Shown here piece by piece: positions 57,124 to 64,000 of a stretch of 64,000 nt of DNA (position 1 is its first letter; the number at the start of each line of letters is the position of its first letter). Made by a program: the position numbers and the translations under genes. The notes under the pieces were generated by a model. It saw only the letters and a program-made list of their open reading frames with translations. It made no database searches and had not been told where the DNA came from. This DNA is from Bacillota bacterium (GTDB lineage Bacteria; Bacillota; UBA4882; UBA8346), in NCBI GenBank assembly GCA_023429995.1, contig JAEZCE010000019.1, positions 17,935 to 81,934 of the forward strand, written 5' to 3'.

Positions 57124-58599
57124 TTACTTATCCATCGGTTTCATCAACGGGAATAAGATAACATCCCGGATGGAGGGGGAATCGGTGAGTAACATGACCA
57201 AGCGGTCAATCCCCATGCCCATTCCTCCGGTAGGCGGCATTCCGTGTTCCAAAGCGGCAAGGAAGTCCTCGTCCCAAACCATAGCTTCTTCATCACCCTT
57301 GGCTTTCTCTTTCGCCTGATCCATAAAACGTTCCCTTTGGTCAACCGGATCGTTTAGTTCCGAAAAAGCATTGGCCATTTCCCGGCCATAGATAAATAAT
57401 TCAAACCGGTAGGTTAATTCCGGGTTATCCGCCATTTTCTTGGCAAGGGGCGAAATTTCTATCGGGTAATCGATCAAAAAAGTCGGTTGGACCAGCTTTG
57501 GCTCTACGAACTCCGAACAAATTTCATCCAGCACCATTCCTTTGGTGGATTTGGGAGGGATTTTAACGCCAAGTTTTACAGCGGCAGCCACCGCTTCTTC
57601 GTCACTGTGGATCTGCAGCCAATCAATGCCGGTATATTTTTTGATTGCCTCAATAATCGACAACCTGGGCCAGGGCGGCGTCAAATCAATGGGCGTCCCC
57701 TGATAAGATATTTGCAATGAACCGCATACCGCCTTTGCCGTTTCACAGAAGATTTTCTCGGTGATTTCCATCATTACATGATAGTCGGCGTAGGATTGAT
57801 AGAGTTCCAACATGGTAAACTCCGGATTATGGCGGGTGTCCATTCCTTCATTCCGGAAACAATGCCCGATTTCGTAAACGCGGTCAAAACCGCCCACAAT
57901 TAACCGCTTGTGGTAAAGCTCCAATGCGATTCTCATGGTCAAATCAAGATCCAATGTATTATGATGAGTCAGGAAGGGACGGGCATGTCCACCTCCTGCG
58001 ATTACGCTCAGGACCGGCGTCTCAACCTCGGTAAAATTTTCACCATCCAGTATTCTCCGAATGGTACTGACGATCTTGGAACGTTTTAAAAAAGTGGTCA
58101 TAACCTCCGGGTTGGAGATTAAGTCCAAATACCGCTGACGGTACCGGAGATCGGTATCTTTTAAACCGTGCCATTTTTCCGGCAATTGCCGTAAAGCCTT
58201 GGCTAACAGCTTATAACTCTCAATTTGAACCGATATTTGGCCGCGGTGGGTTTTAAAAACCTTGCCGTTAAGGCCGATGATGTCTCCCAAATCCAGATCA
58301 AGCAAACCATGATATTGCTCCTCACCCAACACATCAATCTTCGCATACAGCTGGATGTTGCCGCTTTGGTCGATAATATTGGCAAAACAGGCTTTTCCTT
58401 GATCTCGTTTGGAAACCAAACGCCCGGCAATGGTAACGGTCTGATTTTCAAGTTCTTCAAAGCGATCCGTTATTTCCTGAAGCAAATGCGTACGGTTAAA
58501 CCGTTCACCAAAAGGGTTAACCCCTTTTTCCCGCAATTTCCCAAGCTTTTGAAGCCGAAGCTCCATTTGTTCATTTCCTCTGGGTACTTCTGGTTCCAA
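57124..58599 (-). CDS. lysS: lysyl-tRNA synthetase (class II)
   Basis: 491 residues from TTG 58599, seven bases after GTGGAGGG; the frame opens eight codons earlier with no site. N-terminal OB-fold (TVTIAGRLVSKRDQGKACFANIIDQSG), motif 2 FRNEGMDTRHNPEFTMLELYQSYADY and motif 3 GMGMGIDRLVMLLTDSPSIRDVILFP. It charges tRNA-Lys. It follows greA, a conserved greA-lysS pairing in Firmicutes. Confidence 0.96.
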   Translation of the reverse strand: MEPEVPRGNEQMELRLQKLGKLREKGVNPFGERFNRTHLLQEITDRFEELENQTVTIAGRLVSKRDQGKACFANIIDQSGNIQLYAKIDVLGEEQYHGLLDLDLGDIIGLNGKVFKTHRGQISVQIESYKLLAKALRQLPEKWHGLKDTDLRYRQRYLDLISNPEVMTTFLKRSKIVSTIRRILDGENFTEVETPVLSVIAGGGHARPFLTHHNTLDLDLTMRIALELYHKRLIVGGFDRVYEIGHCFRNEGMDTRHNPEFTMLELYQSYADYHVMMEITEKIFCETAKAVCGSLQISYQGTPIDLTPPWPRLSIIEAIKKYTGIDWLQIHSDEEAVAAAVKLGVKIPPKSTKGMVLDEICSEFVEPKLVQPTFLIDYPIEISPLAKKMADNPELTYRFELFIYGREMANAFSELNDPVDQRERFMDQAKEKAKGDEEAMVWDEDFLAALEHGMPPTGGMGMGIDRLVMLLTDSPSIRDVILFPLMKPMDK

Positions 58600-58646
58600 T
58601 TTTTGTCCCTCCACCCCATGCATTGATTCGCCGCTATAAAAAACTA

Positions 58647-58689
58647 GTGTAGCATCCCCCGATTAACTTTACAAAGTTGGACGCTACAC
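58647..58689 (-). other. hairpin in the greA-lysS leader
   Basis: GTGTAGCATCC (58647-58657) pairs with GGACGCTACAC (58679-58689) in 10 of 11 positions; an inner AACTTT/AAAGTT pair stacks on it. It lies in the 145-base gap between greA and lysS. No clear T-run follows on the minus strand, so an mRNA stability or attenuation role is possible. Confidence 0.5.
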
Positions 58690-58744
58690 CTAAGCCGCCT
58701 CGCTCACGCTTGGCCACTCTAAAAATCGCAGTAGTAAGCCTTTT

Positions 58745-59224
58745 TTACTTTTTAATTCCAACAATTTTGTATTGAATGGTCCCCATGGGAACATTGACAT
58801 TGACGATACTGCCGACTTTTTGTCCCATCAGGCTGCGCCCTACAGGAGATTCGTTGGATATCTTATATTGAGCCGGATCCGCTTCAGCAGAACCGACAAT
58901 CATATATTCTACTTCCTCGCTGTTGTTCACATCGTTTAATTTAACCTTTGAGCCGACGCTTACAATATCTTTAGCCACTTCTTGCTCATCGATGACTTTC
59001 GCGTTGCGCAACATTTTTTCCAGTTGTAAAATACGTCCTTCAATGAAGCCCTGCTCGTTCTTGGCATCTTCATATTCGGAGTTTTCACTAATGTCTCCCA
59101 GTTCAATGGCCTGTTTGAGACGTTCTGCGACTTCCGGGCGTTTTACAGTCTTTAAATTTTCCAATTCTTTTTCCAACTTGTTCAGTCCATCGATTGTAAG
59201 AATTACTTCTTTGTCATTACCCAT
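58745..59224 (-). CDS. greA: transcription elongation factor GreA
   Basis: 159 residues, full length. The N-terminal coiled coil carries the acidic tip (GDISENSEYEDAKNEQGFIEGRI, about 48-70) that reaches the polymerase active site; the C-terminal FKBP-like domain follows (VGSKVKLNDVNNSEEVEYMIVGS...SPVGRSLMGQKVG). It rescues backtracked RNA polymerase. AAAGGAG lies seven bases before the ATG. Confidence 0.97.
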   Translation of the reverse strand: MGNDKEVILTIDGLNKLEKELENLKTVKRPEVAERLKQAIELGDISENSEYEDAKNEQGFIEGRILQLEKMLRNAKVIDEQEVAKDIVSVGSKVKLNDVNNSEEVEYMIVGSAEADPAQYKISNESPVGRSLMGQKVGSIVNVNVPMGTIQYKIVGIKK

Positions 59225-59415
59225 AATTTGGCTCCTTTCAGGCTAAAAATCTATGTTAATATATGTTTCGTGAATTCGGTTTATTCGAAAAAACGAGGGT
59301 TAAAAAAATAAAACAGCAGTTTAATCCCTATAAACAGTAAGCACCGGACTTTATTTCCAGTGCCTTAAAAACAGTTTTATTATAAACGAAACCCTTCCAG
59401 GTGTCAAGAATAGAA

Positions 59416-60324
59416 TCAAACTGTGAAATCGCGGCCAAGTTCCCTGAAACAAAGGGCTAATTTGACGATCCGTTCCAAGGGCAACTCCGCTCCATACCAA
59501 AACCCGTCCGTAAGGTTGAATCTGGAGCGTAAAATGGTCTCTCCCAAAGCCGGATAAAGGGGTACTCCTCCAAATTTGCTTTTCGCCTTGAACGGCAGAT
59601 TGGCATTAAAACTGGATAAAGAGGGAGATTTTTGAAAAATCTCACACCAGATCAACTTTTTGGCCTCACGGGCCCGCGCCAGCTTCAGTTGACTCAAAAT
59701 CCCGCACTTGATCAGGATCCGGCCGCCGCGGAGGTCCTCGGGCAATTCCCGATAAGTCTGGGCTGATATTCCGGTCTCGGCGAAAACCAGGTCGGCAGCT
59801 CGTTCCAGGGAATGTTCATTGGGGGAGACCAGGTTTAAAAACCGCACTTCCCGGGCGATGAGGCGGGCGCAAGTCACCCCCAAATTGCCTTCTTCCCAAA
59901 CGATGGTTGCCTTTGCCTTCAGGGGCGCTATCTCAAAATTCCGCAAAATACTCCGGAAACGGTTGATGAAAATCAGCATTTCCAGGGCCTTTCCATCACT
60001 AACCCCTGGAAATGGAGCCTCTATCCGCAAAGATTTCGGAGGCGCGAAAGGTGTGCCGGAATCAAGCCCGATAATTTTGACTCCGGATTGATTCAGCTCG
60101 GCTAAAAATCTTTGCCACAACCGGCCCAGACGGTCATTACTCCAGGCCTGATTGAAATTACCCGGCAACTGCCAGCCTGTTCCCTGAACTTCCCCTCCCG
60201 GAAGAAGTCCGGTAATCGGGCCCACGTTTAAGGGTCCCCGGTAATAGAGCAGTTTATCGGGTAATAAATTCCCCCAAAAAGTCGGTTTCTTGAGTAAGGA
60301 AGATGCGAATCCGAAATGAACCAT
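59416..60324 (-). CDS. unrecognised protein with Rossmann-like segment
   Basis: 302 residues. Residues about 135-165 (KAKATIVWEEGNLGVTCARLIAREVRFLNLVSP) look like a beta-alpha-beta dinucleotide fold with a G-x-x-x-x-x-x-x-A variant, preceded by a domain rich in G-P-L and W. The C-terminal third contains PLYPALGETILRSRF and GFWYGAELPLERI. It resembles dehydrogenase-like proteins encoded near greA in some sporeformers, but I cannot name it. It is transcribed toward greA. Function unknown. Confidence 0.6.
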   Translation of the reverse strand: MVHFGFASSLLKKPTFWGNLLPDKLLYYRGPLNVGPITGLLPGGEVQGTGWQLPGNFNQAWSNDRLGRLWQRFLAELNQSGVKIIGLDSGTPFAPPKSLRIEAPFPGVSDGKALEMLIFINRFRSILRNFEIAPLKAKATIVWEEGNLGVTCARLIAREVRFLNLVSPNEHSLERAADLVFAETGISAQTYRELPEDLRGGRILIKCGILSQLKLARAREAKKLIWCEIFQKSPSLSSFNANLPFKAKSKFGGVPLYPALGETILRSRFNLTDGFWYGAELPLERIVKLALCFRELGRDFTV

Positions 60325-60486
60325 GAAAGCCGCCTCCCACAGACAATCTATGAGCTGCGGTGGAGTTTTATTCTTTCGGGGTAGCCCGTCATGGGACGCT
60401 GTCTAAAAGTAATTCAAAAATAATGACTTTCTAATCATTCCGGTCATAACATTGAGCCAAACGGCTCCGAAAACGCGGCATTCTTC

Positions 60487-61296
60487 TTATAGCCCAAGGA
60501 CTCCGATCTTACTTTCCCTGATAAACCGGATTAACTCTTTAATCTCCCCCACAGTCATCAATTCTTGTTCGATACGTTCGATTGCATCCGCTAATTTCAT
60601 GTTTGAGCGGTATAAGAGGTGGTGGGCTCTTTTCAATGCCATCTGGGCTTCACAATCGATACCATTCCGCCGTAATCCAACAATATTCAATCCGTAGACT
60701 CCTACCGGATTTCCATCCACCAACCAATAAGGCGGGATATCTTTTTCGACCTTGGTCATTGCGCCGATCATGGCCATTTTCCCAATCCTGCAATGAGGGC
60801 CGATGTTTGACAACCCCCCGATTCGCGCCTTATCCTCCACCACGACATTGGCCGCCAAATTCACCGAGTTTGTAATAATAACATCATTTCCAATCCGGCA
60901 GTCATGAGCGATATGGGAATAATTCATTAATAGATTGTTGTCGCCGATTCGGGTTTCCCCTCCTCCCGCAATTGTCCCCCCCTCAACTGCGGAAAATTCG
61001 CGGAATATGTTATCATTACCGATATATAAAGAAGTTTTTTCACCGTTCATTTGAGGATCCCGGGAATCACAACCGATGGAGGAACCGGCGTAAAATTGAT
61101 TGGCCGTCCCGATAACGGTCCATCCCTCTATCAGGACATTCGGTCCAATGATACAATGATCGCCGAGGATGACATTTTCGCCGATGATCGCATGGGGGCC
61201 GATCTGGACATGCTCGCCGATTTTGGCATGGGGATGCACGAACGCTTGGGGATAAAACGGGGAAGAGAATCCCGGACTAAAATCAATCGGTTTCAA
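60487..61296 (-). CDS. second LpxA-like acyltransferase
   Basis: 269 residues from TTG 61296 (GGAGGTG upstream; the frame opens eight codons earlier). Hexapeptide repeats run from AFVHPHAKIGEHVQIGPHAIIG. The His of NYSHIAHDCRIGN (about 127-130) is kept, and the C-terminal GLNIVGLRRNGIDCEAQMALKRAHHLLYRS is nearly the same as in LpxA at 30659-31465. It is a paralogue, isolated from the lpx operon. It might make a different acyl chain choice or replace another acyl transfer in lipid A or a related glycolipid (inference). Confidence 0.85.
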   Translation of the reverse strand: MKPIDFSPGFSSPFYPQAFVHPHAKIGEHVQIGPHAIIGENVILGDHCIIGPNVLIEGWTVIGTANQFYAGSSIGCDSRDPQMNGEKTSLYIGNDNIFREFSAVEGGTIAGGGETRIGDNNLLMNYSHIAHDCRIGNDVIITNSVNLAANVVVEDKARIGGLSNIGPHCRIGKMAMIGAMTKVEKDIPPYWLVDGNPVGVYGLNIVGLRRNGIDCEAQMALKRAHHLLYRSNMKLADAIERIEQELMTVGEIKELIRFIRESKIGVLGL

Positions 61297-62034
61297 ACCG
61301 CCACCTCCGAGGGTATTCAATGAATGATAAAATTATTCTAATCTATTAACTCAACTTTTGTACCTTAAAAATCAAAAAAAACAGTTAATTCATTAACATT
61401 CCAGCGAATATAAACAAAAGTTGACAAATGGACTGAAAAAAATAAAACACTCAAATTAAAAACAGCCGGAGCACAAAGTTTTCAATAATCCCGTAAATCC
61501 TGCTGTAAATCGTGTAAATCCTGTCTACGTAAGCTATGAACTTAGGCCTAAATAAAAGGACTTAAACAGGATTAACATGATTTCATGGATTTACAGGATT
61601 TTTTTAAAACCCTATGAATTATCGGTTTCTTGCAGCCCATTTTACCAGGTTTTAATCCTGTAAATCATGTGAATCCGGTCAATCCTGTCTCCGTTAACTT
61701 TTTTTAGGCCCGACTTTTTCTAAAAAAGTTTAATGTAATATATATAATATCAAACTATCCATCGCTTATATGGACAATGAAAAATGACTGTAATTTGCCA
61801 AATTAGTCTACTGTTCCCAAATTTTTGCCGTTTTTACTGCGAAACATATTCCATATGCTATTGGTTTATCTTTAAACTCCGCATCTTGCGGCCTCTGTGA
61901 GAGATATTGGCCTTTTTAAAAATTCTTTTCCCCGCCATCATCCAGAAAATACCAACCCCCTCCCGCAGGATAAACTACCTCCCAAAGCGAATCAGCATCT
62001 TTTTACTAGTTTACTAAAAGGAGGTCGTCCCATA
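61297..62034. other. long intergenic region with dispersed repeats
   Basis: About 740 bases with no supported gene. From 61487 to 61700 three related segments lie close together: antisense (about 61490-61530), sense (61570-61612, AACAGGATTAACATG... then GGATTTACAGGATT and T-run) and antisense again (about 61655-61700), so the middle can pair with either side. The right half is AT-rich with a CDS-like open frame that only becomes credible at ATG 62035. Promoter of citrate synthase expected near 61735-61900. Confidence 0.7.
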
Positions 62035-63402
62035 ATGAACTACCCGGAAACTCCTGATTTTGAAAAGGACCGCCTTGCAGAATTATGCGGTTTGGCGGAA
62101 AAAAACAGTTATATCAACCCGGAACTATTCGGCAAATATGAAGTCAAACGGGGGCTGCGCGACATCAGCGGCCGGGGAGTCCTGGCCGGGCTGACCGAGA
62201 TCGGCGAGGTTCATTCCTATATCATGGATGAAAACGAAATGGTCCCCGTTCCCGGCCGCTTATTTTACCGGGGCATCGATATCGCCGATCTGGTCAACGG
62301 CTTTATGAGCGAGGGCCGCTTCGGTTTCGAGGAAACCTGTTATTTATTGCTTTTCGGCGCACTGCCGGATCCAAAACAATTGGGGGATTTTCAGCAGTTG
62401 TTGGCCCAGTACCGGAAACTGCCGGATGATTTTGCCCGTGACATTATCTTAAAGGCCCCCAGTAAGGATATGATGAACGTACTGGCCCGCAGCGTTCTGG
62501 CCTTATATAGCTTTGACGACAACGCCGACGACATTTCCGTCCCCAACGTGCTGAAACAATGCCTGCGCCTGATCGCCCTTTTCCCCGCGATCGCCGTCTA
62601 TGGCTACCAGGCTTTTTCCCATTACCACGGCAATAACAGCCTGTTCATTCATAGTCCCCAGCCAGAACTTTCCACCGCGGAAAACATTCTCTACATGCTC
62701 AGGCCGGACAGCAATTATACCAAACTGGAGGCGGCTTTGCTCGACTTGGCGTTGGTCCTTCACGCGGAGCACGGCGGCGGCAATAACTCATCCTTTGTAA
62801 CCCATGTGGTGACCTCATCCGGAACCGATACCTATTCGGTCATGGCTGCGGCCCTCGGTTCCCTTAAAGGGCCAAAGCACGGCGGGGCTAACATCAAGGT
62901 AATGCAAATGTTTGAGGATCTCAAATCCCAGGTGAAGGACTGGACGGATGAAGGGGAAATCGAAGGGTATCTGGCAAAAACCCTGAATAAAGAAACTTTC
63001 GACCGCTCCGGCTTGATTTACGGCATCGGCCATGCCGTTTACTCCATTTCCGACCCGCGGGCCATCATTTTAAGGGATTATGCCGCCCGCCTGGCCAGGG
63101 AAAAAGGGCTGGAGGACGAATACCAGCTTTATACGCGGGTGGAAAAGCTTGCCCCGGAGGTGATCGGCAAGGTCCGCAAAATGTACAAGGGTGTCAGCGC
63201 CAATGTGGACTTTTATTCGGGCCTAGTTTACCGGATGCTTGATCTTCCGCCGGAAATCTACCCGCCCATCTTTGCCATTTCCCGGATCGTCGGCTGGAGC
63301 GCCCACCGCATTGAAGAGATCGTCAATGCCGGGAAAATCATCCGCCCCGCTTATAAAAGCGTTTGTCCCCGGAAGGCCTATACTCCCATGGCGCAAAGAT
63401 AA
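62035..63402 (+). CDS. citrate synthase
   Basis: 455 residues from ATG 62035, ten bases after AAGGAGG; the frame opens 46 codons earlier without support. FYRGIDIADLVNGF, LHAEHGGGNNSSFVTHVVTSSGTDTYSVMAAALGSLKGPKHGGAN (first catalytic His about 242-245) and YGIGHAVYSISDPRA (second His about 329) match citrate synthase; the Asp is expected near the end (SANVDFYSGLVYRML). It joins acetyl-CoA to oxaloacetate. Base composition is visibly more GC-rich than all neighbours, and related repeats flank it on both sides. Confidence 0.92.
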   Translation: MNYPETPDFEKDRLAELCGLAEKNSYINPELFGKYEVKRGLRDISGRGVLAGLTEIGEVHSYIMDENEMVPVPGRLFYRGIDIADLVNGFMSEGRFGFEETCYLLLFGALPDPKQLGDFQQLLAQYRKLPDDFARDIILKAPSKDMMNVLARSVLALYSFDDNADDISVPNVLKQCLRLIALFPAIAVYGYQAFSHYHGNNSLFIHSPQPELSTAENILYMLRPDSNYTKLEAALLDLALVLHAEHGGGNNSSFVTHVVTSSGTDTYSVMAAALGSLKGPKHGGANIKVMQMFEDLKSQVKDWTDEGEIEGYLAKTLNKETFDRSGLIYGIGHAVYSISDPRAIILRDYAARLAREKGLEDEYQLYTRVEKLAPEVIGKVRKMYKGVSANVDFYSGLVYRMLDLPPEIYPPIFAISRIVGWSAHRIEEIVNAGKIIRPAYKSVCPRKAYTPMAQR

Positions 63403-64000
63403 ACAGGGGGTTGGGGAAAAACGATACTGCAGGCCTAACGGAAAGAACGTGAACAGGATTCACAGGATTTTATGGATTTACGGGATTTTTTCAATTATTT
63501 ATTTTACCAGGTTTTAATCCTATCCGTTACTTTTTTGGGTCGATTCATTCATCCAATCGCTGGTCGCGTTTCAGTAATTATTTTTTTCATTCATCCGATT
63601 GCTGATTTCATTTCAGCAATTACTTTTTTCATTCATCCGATTGACGATCTCATTTCAGAAATTATTTCAGTGGAAGAGTAACCGATACCTTTGAAGCCCA
63701 AAATCTTTTAGATGTCAACGTCTAGGGTTACTCTCCCACTGAATCCGCTTCATTAAAAAGCTCCATTGGGGGAGAGTTCGTCTTCATTTCATAAAGACGC
63801 GAGAGAGATAGACCTACAGTCAGCCTAGGTACTTGTTTTTTCTTTTGCTCAAATTATTTATTTCAACTTATATACTCAACTTTCGCAAAGGAAAAAGCCG
63901 CAGAAAACAATTGATACGTAAGTATGGAAAAAAATAAAAAGATATATTGACAATCTCAGATCTTATCGCTTCAAAAAAATAGATACAAAAAGTTAACCAC
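63403..64000. other. terminal intergenic region with repeats and hairpins
   Basis: About 600 bases without a supported gene. It holds a dispersed-repeat copy (about 63447-63530), the 42-bp tandem repeat (63544-63669), an 18-bp imperfect inverted repeat (63666-63683 with 63726-63743) and a CGTCTT/AAGACG hairpin near 63779-63800. A TTGACA near 63947 could be a -35 for a gene beyond the edge. Confidence 0.6.
63544..63669. repeat. 42-bp tandem repeat, three units
   Basis: Units start at 63544, 63586 and 63628, each opening with TTCATTCATCC. In one frame they encode 14-residue units (FIHPIADFISAITF-type). The open frame containing them has no ribosome site, so the repeat is more likely non-coding. 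Confidence 0.85.

Noticed and set aside
59320..59375. Hairpin GCACCGGA/TCCAGTGC before greA as a terminator
   Set aside because: The stem is good (one G-U) but no T-run follows on the transcribed strand, so it was not called as a terminator.
61897..62034. 46-codon N-terminal extension of citrate synthase
   Set aside because: No ribosome site, and composition differs from the rest of the gene. AAGGAGG places the start at 62035.
63472..63681. 69-codon frame containing the 42-bp repeats
   Set aside because: No ribosome site, and its start lies inside a dispersed-repeat copy. The repeat explains the open frame.
1..64000. CRISPR array, insertion sequence or rRNA genes
   Set aside because: No regular short repeats with unique spacers, no transposase gene and no rRNA sequence were seen. 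The tandem repeats present have no spacers.

Overview
The window looks like a spore-forming, double-membraned (diderm) member of the Firmicutes. It carries lipid A and LPS genes (lpxC, fabZ, lpxA, lpxI) and LPS-transport genes (lptC, lptA, lptB, lptF/G, lptD-like). It also carries outer-membrane-type proteins (a degenerate SLH plus barrel protein and an IPT/OmpA protein) together with sporulation genes (spoIIE and a SipL-like DUF3794/LysM protein). That combination is known from Negativicutes, Halanaerobiales and Limnochordia/Hydrogenispora-like lineages. I cannot place the genome more precisely from sequence reading alone. Base composition is moderately AT-rich except for a visibly GC-rich citrate synthase gene near the right end.

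Region 1 (1-19.5 kb) is the early and lysogeny half of an integrated prophage. A CI-like repressor and a large serine recombinase point right. A leftward operon starts at a near-perfect promoter (17399-17427), begins with a Cro-like gene and runs off the left edge. Its order is: two antirepressors, a non-coding structured stretch, an unknown DNA-binding candidate plus PD-(D/E)XK nuclease (possible annealase/exonuclease pair), SSB, a DnaD-like initiator, DnaB helicase, adenine and cytosine methyltransferases, a membrane-bound lytic transglycosylase, a dNTP pyrophosphatase-like protein, a RusA resolvase and YopX proteins. About twenty micro-proteins are threaded between them, many coupled by ATGA stop/start overlaps and many with cysteine pairs. 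Structural genes must lie left of the window. The element ends in a tRNA-Ala(CGC) gene, through which the recombinase reading frame continues in antisense.

Region 2 (19.5-33.1 kb) is a tight leftward envelope operon, from a consensus promoter upstream of lpxC (33108-33136) to a terminator after the lptD-like gene (20685-20716): lpxC-fabZ-lpxA-lpxI-lptC-lptA-lptB-lptF/G-DUF3084-YqgF-like-SLH/OMP-repeat protein-lptD. lpxD, lpxB, lpxK and waaA are not in the window. A second LpxA-like acyltransferase lies at 60.5 kb.

Region 3 (33.1-38 kb) holds an unusual two-gene ABC system (GlnQ-like ATPase plus an 842-residue membrane protein), a divergent AlbA_2-type protein and a hairpin-covered micro-ORF.

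Region 4 (38-64 kb) is a core chromosomal area: SipL-like spore protein, IPT/OmpA protein, birA, htrA, folB, rhomboid protease, ftsH, tilS, spoIIE, a YkvI-like transporter, dacF-type carboxypeptidase, pcm, a chemotaxis receptor, lysS, greA, a Rossmann-like unknown, the second lpxA and citrate synthase. Non-coding parts contain a 63-bp minisatellite, a dispersed repeat family that brackets citrate synthase, and a 42-bp tandem repeat.

The points most worth following up are a 155-nt tRNA-like, T-loop-rich RNA candidate in the prophage (13162-13316), the 842-residue ABC-type membrane protein, the full LPS operon in a sporulating organism, and the recombinase/tRNA junction.
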